Positions 27,197 to 35,616 of a DNA stretch of 64,000 nucleotides are shown here, piece by piece. The DNA is from Nitrospirota bacterium. Lineage in GTDB: Bacteria; Nitrospirota; Nitrospiria; Nitrospirales; Nitrospiraceae. The translations under genes were made by a program, and so were the position numbers. Positions within the stretch are counted from its first letter, which is position 1. Each line of letters starts with the position of its first letter. Under the pieces are notes generated by a model. The model made no database searches. It worked only from the letters and a program-made list of their open reading frames with translations, and was not told the DNA's origin. Location of the stretch: contig JACRLR010000004.1 of assembly GCA_016219645.1 (NCBI GenBank), positions 1-64,000 of the forward strand, read 5' to 3'.

Positions 27197-30100
27197 TTGC
27201 GACTCTTGTGGAGTTCTCGCTGCGGCAGCGGATCCTGGTCCTTGGCCTGGCCAGCCTGTTGTCCCTCGTTGGCGTCTTCGCCTTCCAGTCTATCCCGATC
27301 GACGCCTACCCCGACGTGACGAACATCCAGGTGCAGGTGCTGACCGAGGCGCCGGGACTCTCGCCGGTCGAAGTCGAGCGGTTCATCACCTATCCACTCG
27401 AACTTCAAATGACAGGTCTGCCGGGTTTGGCGGAGATCCGATCCCTTTCCAAGTTCGCCCTGTCCCAGATCACGGTCGTGTTCAACGACGACGTGGATAT
27501 CTACTTCGCCCGGCAGTTGGTCCTCGAACGGATCATGGCGGCGAAGGAGCGCTTACCGGAGGGGCTCGAACCAGTGATGGCTCCCGTCACGACGGGGCTG
27601 GGCGAGGTCTATCACTATTATGTGGAAGGGCCCCATGCGACGGCGACTGATCCGAAGGTCGTCGAGGAGGAGTTGACGGATCAGCGCACGATGCAGGACT
27701 GGGTCCTGCGCCCGTTGCTCAAGAGCGTGCCCGGTGTGATCGATGTGAACGGCATGGGCGGGTTCGTCAAACAGTATCAAGTCCTGGTCGATCCGGCCAA
27801 GCTCCGAAAGTTTGACCTGACGCTCCACAATATCTACGAGGCAGTGGCGAAGAACAATGCCAACGTCGGGGGCAATGTACTGGAACGGTATGCGGAACGT
27901 TCGATCGTCCGCGGCCTGGGCCTCATCAAAAGCGTGAACGATATCGAGTCTATCATCGTGAAGGAGTCGGGCGGCACGCCGGTCTTTGTTCGTGATGTCG
28001 CGGAAGTCCTCATCGGCCATGCCGTTCGCCATGGCGCAGTGGTCCTCAACGGGGAGCGGGAGGTCGTGATCGGAACCGTGCTGATGATTCGCGGAGGCAA
28101 TGCCCGTCAGGTGGTCGAGGCGGTCAAGAACAAGGTGGACGATCTGCAGCAGAATCACATCCTCCCGGCAGGCACGAAGATCCTGCCCTTCTACGATCGC
28201 ATCGAATTAGTGACGGCGGCGATCAATACGGTGCGGGACGCGTTGATCGAAGGGATCGTGCTGGTGGTCTTCGTCTTTTTTTTCTTCCTGGGCCATGTGC
28301 GCAGTGCCATCGTCGTGACGGCTTCGCTCATCATCACTCCCCTGATCACGTTCATCGCAATGCAACGGCTGGGGCTTTCGGCCAATTTGATGACGCTCGG
28401 CGGACTGGCTATCGCCATCGGCGAGATTGCGGACGGATCACTGGTTGTGGTGGAAAACGTCTATCGTCATCTGGCAGAGAGCCAAGGTCCGCAGCGGAAG
28501 AGTAAAGTTGAGGTGATCCTCCAGGCGACGAAAGAAGTAGGACGGCCGATTCTCTTCGGCATTCTGATCATCAGCGTCGTCTTCCTGCCGCTCATGACGC
28601 TCCAGGGCATGGAAGGGAAGATGTTCGCGCCGCTGGCCTACACGTTGGTGATCGCGCTCCTGGCCTCGGTCGTGGTCACGTTGACCCTGTCGCCGGTCCT
28701 CGCGTCGTTGCTCTTGCGCGGAGACCATCCGGAGGAAACGCGCCTCACGCGATGGATGAAACAGCGTTATGTGCCGGTGTTGCAATGGACGCTCAGGCAT
28801 CGCAGTCTTGTCCTGACCGGTTCGACGGCGATCGTGCTCTGCAGCCTCGCTCTCGTTCCATTCGTGGGACGGGAATTCATTCCACTGCTTGAGGAAGGAG
28901 CCCTGACTCCTCAAGTCGTGAGGCTGCCGAGTGTGTCGCTGGCTGAGTCCATCGAGATGGAGAAGCAAACCCACAAAGTCATGTTGGAGTTTCCCGAAGT
29001 GAAGATGGCCGTGAGCAGGATCGGTCGGGCCGAGATTCCCTACCATCCGGAGGATCTGTATGAGAGCGACCCGATCGTCTCATTGCATGACCGCAGTACA
29101 TGGAAAACGGCGAAGACTCAACCGGGGTTGACCGATGCGATCCGCAAGAAACTCGCAGAGGTTCCAGGTATTTCCGTGCTGATGAGTCAGCCGATTCAGG
29201 AACGGGTGGACGAGCTGATCTCCGGCGTCAGGACTGAATGCGCTATCAAACTGTTCGGAGAGGATCTTGATGTGCTCCGTGATAAGGCAACGGAGATTGC
29301 CGCCTTGATGCAGCAGATCAAGGGCGTCAAAGATATCAAGGTCGAACAGATCGCCGGGCAGCCCTACCTCGTCATCGACATCGATCGGCAGAAGATCGCC
29401 CGCTATGGCATCAACGTGGCCGACGTGCAGGAGATCATCACCACCGCCATCGGAGGCAAGGCGGCGACCCATGTGTACGAAGGCGAGCGGCGATTTCAAT
29501 TGACGCTGCGGTTTCCTGAGACGCAACGCAACAGCATCGGCAGCATCGGGGAGATCAGGGTGAAGTCGGCTTCAGGCGCCCTGATCCCGATGAGCGAACT
29601 CGCCACGATCGAGATGCGCGAGGGCCCGGCCCGCATCAGCCGCGAGCAAGTGAAGCGCCGCATTTACGTCGGCTTTAATGTCGTCGGGCGGGATATCGGC
29701 AGTATTGTGGATGAAGGCCGGAAGAAGCTGGAGCAACAGTTACGCCTGCCGGAAGGGTACAGTATAACCTGGGGCGGGGCCTTCGAGAACATGGAGAGGG
29801 CGAACGAACGGCTGTTGATCGTGGTGCCGATCACGCTCGGGCTTGTGTTCTTCCTGCTTTTCTGGGCGTTTCACTCGCTCCGCTACGCGACCTTGATCAT
29901 GATGAATCTTCCCTTCGCCTTGATCGGGGGCGTCGTGGCTTTGTGGTTGAGCGGACAATACCTGAGTGTGCCGGCTTCGATCGGATTCATAGAATTGTTT
30001 GGCCTCGCGGTCGGGAACGGGATTGTGCTGGTTTCTTATATCAACCAGCTGCGTAATGAAGGAACACAGATGGATCAGGCTATCGTTACCGGTTGCATTC

Positions 30101-30324
30101 TCCGCCTCCGTCCGGTTGTCATGACGATGATGACGACTCTGCTGGGCCTGTTGCCGTTGGTACTGGCGCAGGGGATCGGGGCCGAAGTCCAGCGACCACT
30201 CGCGACAGTCGTCATCGGTGGGCTTTTCACATCGACGGCACTCACGCTGGTGGTCTTGCCGGCCTTATATCGTTGGTTCGCAGAGAAAGAAGCGGGAAAG
30301 GAGTATGCGCCGGAATGGGTGTAA
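27193..30324 (+). CDS. HME-RND heavy-metal efflux pump (CzcA/CusA family), copy 1
   Basis: Inner-membrane proton-driven RND transporter, 1043 aa, of the heavy-metal family: N-terminal helix about residues 11-30, periplasmic docking/porter domains, and the family landmark SQPIQERVDELISGVR. In transmembrane helix 4 the motif is AIAIGEIADGSLVVVEN, keeping Asp414 and Glu421 of the proton relay but with Ala-Ile-Gly in place of the Asp-Phe-Gly of CzcA. This differs from copy 2, so a different metal is likely. It overlaps the adaptor gene by four bases. Palindromic repeats start 5 bp after its stop. Confidence 0.92.
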   Translation: MIATLVEFSLRQRILVLGLASLLSLVGVFAFQSIPIDAYPDVTNIQVQVLTEAPGLSPVEVERFITYPLELQMTGLPGLAEIRSLSKFALSQITVVFNDDVDIYFARQLVLERIMAAKERLPEGLEPVMAPVTTGLGEVYHYYVEGPHATATDPKVVEEELTDQRTMQDWVLRPLLKSVPGVIDVNGMGGFVKQYQVLVDPAKLRKFDLTLHNIYEAVAKNNANVGGNVLERYAERSIVRGLGLIKSVNDIESIIVKESGGTPVFVRDVAEVLIGHAVRHGAVVLNGEREVVIGTVLMIRGGNARQVVEAVKNKVDDLQQNHILPAGTKILPFYDRIELVTAAINTVRDALIEGIVLVVFVFFFFLGHVRSAIVVTASLIITPLITFIAMQRLGLSANLMTLGGLAIAIGEIADGSLVVVENVYRHLAESQGPQRKSKVEVILQATKEVGRPILFGILIISVVFLPLMTLQGMEGKMFAPLAYTLVIALLASVVVTLTLSPVLASLLLRGDHPEETRLTRWMKQRYVPVLQWTLRHRSLVLTGSTAIVLCSLALVPFVGREFIPLLEEGALTPQVVRLPSVSLAESIEMEKQTHKVMLEFPEVKMAVSRIGRAEIPYHPEDLYESDPIVSLHDRSTWKTAKTQPGLTDAIRKKLAEVPGISVLMSQPIQERVDELISGVRTECAIKLFGEDLDVLRDKATEIAALMQQIKGVKDIKVEQIAGQPYLVIDIDRQKIARYGINVADVQEIITTAIGGKAATHVYEGERRFQLTLRFPETQRNSIGSIGEIRVKSASGALIPMSELATIEMREGPARISREQVKRRIYVGFNVVGRDIGSIVDEGRKKLEQQLRLPEGYSITWGGAFENMERANERLLIVVPITLGLVFFLLFWAFHSLRYATLIMMNLPFALIGGVVALWLSGQYLSVPASIGFIELFGLAVGNGIVLVSYINQLRNEGTQMDQAIVTGCILRLRPVVMTMMTTLLGLLPLVLAQGIGAEVQRPLATVVIGGLFTSTALTLVVLPALYRWFAEKEAGKEYAPEWV

Positions 30325-30328
30325 GAGT

Positions 30329-30424
30329 GGAACGACACTCGTGGTGATCCTGTGCTCCCGGAGCGCGCACGATCGGAATGTGCTCGCTCGACGGCCGCAG
30401 TAGGACCACCACGAGTGCCATTCC
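30329..30424. repeat. variable-arm palindromic element (CACTCGTGG type)
   Basis: Complementary 22-nt arms (30329-30350, containing CACTCGTGGTGATCC; 30403-30424, containing GGACCACCACGAGTG) flank a 52-nt core. The core (30351-30402) matches the one at 58273-58324 without gaps at its ends (GCTCCCGGAGCGCGC and CTCGCTCGACGGCCGCAGT), while the arms are unrelated. It begins 5 bp after the pump stop codon. Confidence 0.75.
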
Positions 30425-30461
30425 ACAATGGGAATGGCGAGCGAGCTTGGAGGGGGGAGAG

Positions 30462-30555
30462 GAGGGCAGTCTGGTCGTCCTCCTGCTCGCGGAACGCGCA
30501 CGATCGGAATGTGCTCGTTCGACGCGCGCAATCGAGGATCGACCAGGCCACCCTC
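30462..30555. repeat. variable-arm palindromic element (CTGGTCGTCCTC type)
   Basis: Left arm 30462-30482 (GGGCAGTCTGGTCGTCCTC) and right arm 30534-30555 (GAGGATCGACCAGGCCACC) are complementary with a few mismatches. The 51-nt core between them folds on itself: GAACGCGCAC pairs with GTGCTCGTTC, and outside that CTGCTCGCG pairs with CGCGCGCAG across a small bulge. It is followed by AGCGAGCTTGGAGG, a short motif that recurs near most copies. Confidence 0.75.
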
Positions 30556-30700
30556 CCAGAAGAGAAACAAGCGAGCTTGGAGGAGAAGAAGCTAAAGCAA
30601 GCTTGAGATGAGGGAGCGGCTGAGGTCTGGCTCCGCTGTACATCTGTTGAGCTTCACCATTTGATGGAGTATCGTTCCGGCGAGAAATCGGAGGCCTTCT

Positions 30701-30961
30701 ATGCCTGAGCGGTCTGACACTATTGTGCGGGATCGGCTGGCTCGGCAACGGACTGCGTTGGCCAACGAGCGCACGTTGCTGTCGTACATCAGAACTGCGT
30801 TGGGGTTTTTTGCCGTTGGAATTCCGGCTGTGTGGTGGCTGGAGGGGGTCGGATTTCAAGCGCTGGGTGTGGTCTCGCTGGTCACGGGCGTGTTGTTCCT
30901 GGGAGTCGGGGTTTGGCGATTCGTGACCATCAAAGCGGGGATCGATCGACAACCGGAATAG
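30701..30961 (+). CDS. DUF202 family membrane protein
   Basis: An 86-aa inner-membrane protein of the DUF202 (YidH) family. The N-terminal motif RLARQRTALANERTLLSYIRT is the family signature; two hydrophobic helices follow (about residues 30-52 and 55-75). Function unknown. The ATG at 30701 follows GGAGG. It is followed by a cytochrome gene in the same direction, about 85 bp away. Confidence 0.85.
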   Translation: MPERSDTIVRDRLARQRTALANERTLLSYIRTALGFFAVGIPAVWWLEGVGFQALGVVSLVTGVLFLGVGVWRFVTIKAGIDRQPE

Positions 30962-31046
30962 CAATCTGGAGGCTCGATCGGTCCAATCGAAGTTAGGGCT
31001 TCGATTGTCTGCAGTCGGCAGGGTACATCGAACGGGAGGAGATGTT

Positions 31047-31409
31047 ATGAAGCGAAGCCGGATGCTGAAGATGGCAATGGTGGGGCTTGTGAGCGGCCTT
31101 CTGTTAGGAACTGTGGTGCAAGGACGAGCCGAACCCAAGCTGCAAAACGGCGATGTGGCGCGGGGCAAGGCTCTGTTTGTCAGGCACTGCACCGGTTGTC
31201 ATGGGCCTGAGGGCGGAGGGGATGGGTACAGCTTTCTTCGTGGACCGGATCCGGCTAATCTCACATCGCCATCGACCAGAAAGACATCCGATGCTGACCT
31301 GCTTAAGGCCATCCATGACGGCAAACCGAATATGCCGCCTTGGAAGACCCGTCTCTCGGAGAAAGAGAGCCGGGACGTGCTCGCCTATGTACGGACCCTC
31401 GCGAGGTGA
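31047..31409 (+). CDS. secreted class I c-type cytochrome
   Basis: A 120-aa monoheme cytochrome c. The signal peptide covers residues about 1-28. The heme motif CTGCH lies at about residues 48-52 (FVRHCTGCHGPEGGG), and the axial Met is probably in KPNMPPWK near residue 94. It is a small periplasmic or membrane-attached electron carrier; its partner is not identifiable. The ATG at 31047 follows GGGAGGAG. A nested palindromic repeat begins directly behind the stop codon. Confidence 0.9.
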   Translation: MKRSRMLKMAMVGLVSGLLLGTVVQGRAEPKLQNGDVARGKALFVRHCTGCHGPEGGGDGYSFLRGPDPANLTSPSTRKTSDADLLKAIHDGKPNMPPWKTRLSEKESRDVLAYVRTLAR

Positions 31410-31412
31410 AGG

Positions 31413-31765
31413 ATGGGCAGGGTGGCCTGGTTGTCCTCCTGCTCGCGGAACAGAGGAGGGGATGGAGCCTGATGATCTTCTGTGCTCGCGCAACGCGCGG
31501 CCTCAGAAGGGGAGGCGCAAGGGAGTAAGGAGCTTTCTTTGCTCCCGGAGCGCGCGCCCTCCGAAGGGCCTCGCTCGACGGCCGCAGTCAAAAGCTCCTC
31601 ACCCCCTTGCTTGGTTGGCATTGAAAGGGGGCAGGGAAACAAGTGGCCGCGCGCAGTGGAAGATCAATCAGCCCCCATCCCTAAGGAGATAACGAGCAAG
31701 CTTGGAGGGAGCATACATATCGTCCGATGCGCGCAATCGAGGATCGACCAGGCCACCCTGAAAAG
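31413..31765. repeat. triply nested palindromic element
   Basis: Outer arms are 31419-31438 (GGGTGGCCTGGTTGTCCTC) and 31739-31759 (GAGGATCGACCAGGCCACC). The outer core is split, and in the split lies a second unit with arms 31458-31479 (GGGGATGGAGCCTGATGATC) and 31660-31681 (GATCAATCAGCCCCCATCCC). Its core is again split by a third unit with arms starting at 31517 (GCAAGGGAGTAAGGAGC) and ending at 31610 (CTCCTCACCCCCTTGC). It begins about 10 bp after the cytochrome stop. The motif AACGAGCAAGCTTGGAGGGA is at 31691-31710. Confidence 0.75.
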
Positions 31766-31953
31766 AGAGCAGCACGCAAGCTTGGAAGGAGCATTATAGC
31801 GGTTGTTCGACAGGTATAAGGGGGGGGGGCTGTTGAGCCCATGACCCCTTCCTCGATTTCTGATAAGCTCGCCAGGCTTGTCATGGCGTTTGGCCTGCTC
31901 CGGCATACGAGGCTGAATTCACGGTGGAATCACAATCGGGAGGAGAGCTTCTT

Positions 31954-33228
31954 ATGAGACAGATGGTGGGAATGCTGGCTGTGTTGTGTCTCTTCATTTG
32001 TCCGGGGATGGTTGCGCCACCCATGGCCGCTTATGCAGCTAGTCCTGGCGAGAAAGAGTTTGCCAAAGGGGGGGATCTGCTGAAGCAAAAACAGTATGCA
32101 GAAGCGCGCGCGGCGCTGGAAGCCGGCATGACAAAAGATCCGACGAATGTGCAGGCGCATTTCAACCTGGCCGAGGCCTGTCGAGGATTAAAAGCATGGA
32201 CCTGCGCGGAAGAACATTACGAGACTGCATTGGACCTGGATGCCAAGTCCGTGGCGGTTGGGTCTACAAAGCCACGTTTACACAAAGCGACGGTGTGGCG
32301 TTCACTGGACGAAGTGACGGCATGGCGGTTGCTGGACGAGGCGAAAGGTCTGATGGCAGGCGGGAAAACTTCCTCCGACAAGATGAAACAGGCCGAGGCT
32401 GCCCTGGACAGCGCCAACGAGCTCGGTCTCAACAAGGAGCAGCAGGCCTTCTACCAACAGCTGCAGACAAGACTTCCACGGCAGCGATCGGTCGCCTTAT
32501 CGGGCATGCAGAAACCAGAGGGATCGGCGGGAGGGGTCGGGCAACAGGATGCGCCAATGGCGCTCGTTCCAGCAGGGGAGTTCACGATGGGAAGTAATAT
32601 GGCCGACGACGAAAAACCGGTGCATCAGATCTACCTCAACGCGTTTTACATGGACAAGTACGAAGTGACGGTAGGACAGTATGCCAAGTATCTGGAAGTG
32701 ACTGACATGGATGAGCCGCCGGACTGGAGTATCATGAATCAACCCCAACATCAGAAGCGCCCGGTGGTCAACGTGGATTGGGAGGACGCGGTCAAGTTCT
32801 GCAAATGGGCCGGCAAACGATTGCCGACGGAAGCGGAGTGGGAGAAGGCGGCGCGGGGGACGGATGGGCGCATCTATCCCTGGGGCAACGAAGCGCCCAC
32901 GCGGCTGCACGCGAATTACGGCAGAAAGGAATGGAACAACCATCTGTCGCTGGTCCCGGTGGGGTCGTTCGAAGAGGGCAAGAGTCCCTATGGCATCTAT
33001 GACATGGCCGGAAATGCCTGGGAATGGGTCAGCGACTGGTATGACTATGAGTATTATCAGAACAGCCCGCGGCGGAACCCGATAGGGCCGACAGCTGGTG
33101 ATTCTAAGGGTGTGCGGGGCGGTTCCTGGCTGTACATTTCCGAGTTCCTGCGTTCCGCGCACCGATTCGCTGCCCAGCCGACGAACCGGTATTTCGGCTA
33201 CGGGTTCCGTTGCGCGAAGACTCCATAG
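31954..33228 (+). CDS. TPR protein with formylglycine-generating-enzyme (SUMF1)-like domain
   Basis: A 424-aa exported protein: signal peptide about residues 1-30, TPR-like helices about 32-110 (AEARAALEAGMTKDPTNVQAHFNLAEACRG, split by a turn), a linker, and from about residue 200 a sulfatase-modifying-factor domain (VPAGEFTMGS, YEVTVGQYAKYL, RLPTEAEWEKAARG, GNAWEWVSDWY, GFRCAK). The domain often serves as a carbohydrate- or protein-binding module in bacteria rather than as an enzyme. The ATG at 31954 follows GGGAGGAG. A repeat follows it. Confidence 0.88.
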   Translation: MRQMVGMLAVLCLFICPGMVAPPMAAYAASPGEKEFAKGGDLLKQKQYAEARAALEAGMTKDPTNVQAHFNLAEACRGLKAWTCAEEHYETALDLDAKSVAVGSTKPRLHKATVWRSLDEVTAWRLLDEAKGLMAGGKTSSDKMKQAEAALDSANELGLNKEQQAFYQQLQTRLPRQRSVALSGMQKPEGSAGGVGQQDAPMALVPAGEFTMGSNMADDEKPVHQIYLNAFYMDKYEVTVGQYAKYLEVTDMDEPPDWSIMNQPQHQKRPVVNVDWEDAVKFCKWAGKRLPTEAEWEKAARGTDGRIYPWGNEAPTRLHANYGRKEWNNHLSLVPVGSFEEGKSPYGIYDMAGNAWEWVSDWYDYEYYQNSPRRNPIGPTAGDSKGVRGGSWLYISEFLRSAHRFAAQPTNRYFGYGFRCAKTP

Positions 33229-33249
33229 GCCTTAGCGCTTGGTTTCTTG

Positions 33250-33500
33250 CCTAACAGGCTGCTTATAAAGTCCGCCAGCAGGGGGCGGATGGCCACGTGA
33301 GCTCCCTGTACTCGCGCAACGCGCCCGGGCTCGTCTGTCTGGTTGGCTGGTCTTTCTGGTCCGTCTGGTTCTTCCGGATGAATCTCCGGTCCGACCAACC
33401 AGATAGACGAGATAGACCAGATGAACCAGCATTCGTCGGACGCGCGCAGTGGAAAATCAATCAGCCCCCATCCCTAAAGAGATAACGAGCAAGCTTGGAA
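33250..33500. repeat. composite repeat: core element with TCTGGT palindrome at its apex
   Basis: It starts with AACAGGCTGCTTATAAAG, continues with ACTCGCGCAACGCGC (the left core half) at about 33310-33324 and then a TCTGGT-type palindrome at 33325-33430 (TCTGTCTGGTTGGCTGG ... ACCAGATAGACGAGATAG). Right after the palindrome come the right core half (GACGCGCGCAGTGG, 33438-33451), the arm AATCAATCAGCCCCCATCCC and AACGAGCAAGCTTGGAAGGA. So one repeat type occupies the apex of another. Confidence 0.7.
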
Positions 33501-33509
33501 GGACTATTT

Positions 33510-33650
33510 TAAGTTGCTTGCTGCGGCCTTATTGGACGGGCTTTTTGAGCATCCTGCCCGCAATTTCTCTGTTGTCCTAGATGTGCGGGCCATTGAATTT
33601 TCACCGTGGCTCAATAGTTTCTCCACAGCCTGCTAGGTTCGTTTCATTGC
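33510..33650. repeat. GGCTTTTTGAGCATCC-type intergenic repeat
   Basis: GACGGGCTTTTTGAGCATCC, followed by GTGCGGGCCATTGAA and CACAGCCTGCTAGG, resembles the pieces at 2999-3025, 7780-7845 and 16478-16495. It closes the 550-bp gap between the SUMF1-like gene and the convergent GH15 gene, which holds no gene. Confidence 0.55.
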
Positions 33651-33778
33651 TCCACACCTGAGTCGCATTCCTGCTGCATGGAAGAAGGGGCTGCGCCTAC
33701 TTTTTCCATTAGTCCGACATGGACCATCCGACTGAGGCCGGCGGCTGGATATCATGCAGTGCAATCGGCCAGGATAGG

Positions 33779-35563
33779 TCAGAGCACGTCACTCCAGGGA
33801 GGACTGACGGCAAAGGCGGCGTTGATGAGCCCGACATGAGAGTAGGCTTGCGGAAAATTGCCGCATTGGATCTTTGTGGCGGGGATGAAATGCTCGGAGA
33901 ATAATCCGACATGATTGGCAGCAACCAGTACTCGATCGAGGATCGTCCTGGCCTCAGGCATCCGTCCCAACCGGGCGAGCGCTTGCGCGATCCAGAAGGA
34001 GCAGATGACGAAGGCTCCTTCCGGTTTCCCGAAGTCGTCTTCGCGCACGTAACGGTAGAAAAAGCCGGTGTCGTCGCTTCCATGTCGAAGGGCGAGTTCC
34101 CGGGTGATCTGGAGCACCGTAGACTCGCCGAGTTGCCGATTCGGATACCCCAAGATGGGGAGTTGGGCAAGGGCGGCGTCATAGCTGAAGTCGGACGGGC
34201 CGTTCCGGACCGCACCGTCATGCACGGAACGGAGCAAGGCCTCGGCCGCACGGATTCGGGCGCTGGTCAGGTCCAACGAGATCGAACCGAGATGCCCGGT
34301 TTGTTTGATGCGCTCCAATCGCTCGAGACCGGCCCAGGACATCAAGTTGGTAAAGGAATGTTCCTGCCAGCCGTTGCGGATCTCCCAGAGGCCGGCGTCC
34401 GGCTGGCCGATGCTGCGTATGCACAAGTTTGCCAAATGAGCCAGGAGTGCGTCGAGGTCTTTGCTGCGCAGATCGACAAACCGTTCGTCGAAGAAGATCG
34501 GAGTGAAGGTCAGAATCATCTCACCGTAGGCATCGTTCTGCACGTGCTCGGCGGCTTGGTTGTGGCTCCGGACCGGCGCATTGCCCTGATAGCCGGACCA
34601 ATTCGGATGAACCGTCTCCGGCAGAGGCAGTCCCTGGCTGAGCGTGTACACTGGTCGGAGCCGATCGCGGGAATGTTCGTGGCTATGGGCAATATTCAAC
34701 AGGAATTTAAGGAAGGCCTCCATTTCCTCGAAGTGGCCTAGATTATGAAATGCCGTGAGCGCAAAATAGGCATCGCGCAACCAGCAATAGCGGTAGTCCC
34801 AGTTGCGACTTCCGCCCGGCTGCTCCGGAAGGCTCGTCGTCAAGGCTGCCAGTATGGCGCCGGTGTCCTCGTAGCAGTGGAGCTTCAAGGCCAGAGCCGA
34901 GCGAATGACTTCCTGTTGATGCAGCAGCGGGACCGAGCAGTTTTTGACCCAGATACGCCAGTAGCGCGTCGTCTGTTCCAGAAACTCGTGCGTCACCTTC
35001 ACGAGGTCATCCTCGATGCCGAGACCCCACGTGAGGCCGAAGTAGAACTTCTGCGTCAGTGCGACCGGGGTTTCTTCGGTGAGATAGGTCAACGGCATGT
35101 TGGTCAGGAGGCGGAGCGATTCACTGCGGATGTCGTAGCGGATGTGATTGCTGCCTCGCACGGGGTGGACGGGAGTCTTGTCCCAGCCCGAGACCGGCCG
35201 GCAGCTGACGCGAATGGCCGGCGTGCCCTTCAGCGGTTCGACCAATCGAAACAAGGCTGCAGGTCGATAGAGGCGCCCGTATTGTTCGAATCGCGGGCAG
35301 AAGTCGGTGATCTGGAAGACATCGCCGTTGGCCAATGTTATGGTGGTCAGTAGAATGTTCGTGTTCGGAAGATAGCCTTGTGCGGTGGTCAGTTCGCTGG
35401 AAGGGGCAAGGCTCGAAATGGAGAAATGCCCTCCATCAGGATCGAGGAGCCGGCCGAAGACAGGCGGGCTGTCCGGTCGCGGCGCGCAGAGCCATTCGAC
35501 AGCGCCGTTTGATCCGATGAGCGCCGAGGTTTGGCAATTGCCGATGAGGCCGTAAGGATACAT
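33779..35563 (-). CDS. GH15-family glycoside hydrolase (glucoamylase/trehalase-like)
   Basis: Glucoamylase-type hydrolase, 594 aa, with an N-terminal beta-sandwich domain and the C-terminal (alpha/alpha)6 barrel. The family landmark RNWDYRYCWLRDA lies at about residues 254-266, and the N-terminus YPYGLIGNCQTSALI is that of the subfamily containing bacterial trehalases. It has no signal peptide, so it acts in the cytoplasm. It is divergent from otsA across 53 bp, which places a trehalose-degrading or glucan-degrading enzyme next to trehalose synthesis. Substrate (trehalose or maltooligosaccharide) is not proved. Confidence 0.88.
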   Translation of the reverse strand: MYPYGLIGNCQTSALIGSNGAVEWLCAPRPDSPPVFGRLLDPDGGHFSISSLAPSSELTTAQGYLPNTNILLTTITLANGDVFQITDFCPRFEQYGRLYRPAALFRLVEPLKGTPAIRVSCRPVSGWDKTPVHPVRGSNHIRYDIRSESLRLLTNMPLTYLTEETPVALTQKFYFGLTWGLGIEDDLVKVTHEFLEQTTRYWRIWVKNCSVPLLHQQEVIRSALALKLHCYEDTGAILAALTTSLPEQPGGSRNWDYRYCWLRDAYFALTAFHNLGHFEEMEAFLKFLLNIAHSHEHSRDRLRPVYTLSQGLPLPETVHPNWSGYQGNAPVRSHNQAAEHVQNDAYGEMILTFTPIFFDERFVDLRSKDLDALLAHLANLCIRSIGQPDAGLWEIRNGWQEHSFTNLMSWAGLERLERIKQTGHLGSISLDLTSARIRAAEALLRSVHDGAVRNGPSDFSYDAALAQLPILGYPNRQLGESTVLQITRELALRHGSDDTGFFYRYVREDDFGKPEGAFVICSFWIAQALARLGRMPEARTILDRVLVAANHVGLFSEHFIPATKIQCGNFPQAYSHVGLINAAFAVSPPWSDVL

Positions 35564-35616
35564 GGCAGTACTCTAGGCGATTTTGTCTTCGATGTAAATG
35601 AAATGAGAGGTGGACT

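Noticed and set aside
30329-30555. Integron attC sites
   Set aside because: Imperfect hairpins with a bulge recall attC, but no integrase, no RYYYAAC/GTTRRRY ends and no gene cassettes are visible.
30242-31192. Minus-strand open frame of 316 codons across the pump gene end, repeats and cytochrome gene
   Set aside because: It crosses two well-supported genes on the other strand; the low stop density comes from palindromic GC-rich repeats.
31153-31692. Plus-strand frame of 179 codons through the cytochrome and the nested repeat
   Set aside because: It is a shadow of the cytochrome gene followed by repeat DNA; the same pseudo-peptides appear wherever the repeat occurs.
31413-31765. Retron-type non-coding RNA
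   Set aside because: The structured element is multi-copy and no reverse transcriptase gene is present in the window.
33911-34741. Plus-strand frame of 276 codons opposite the GH15 gene
   Set aside because: It is the antisense of a clear GH15 sequence and has no ribosome site or domain.
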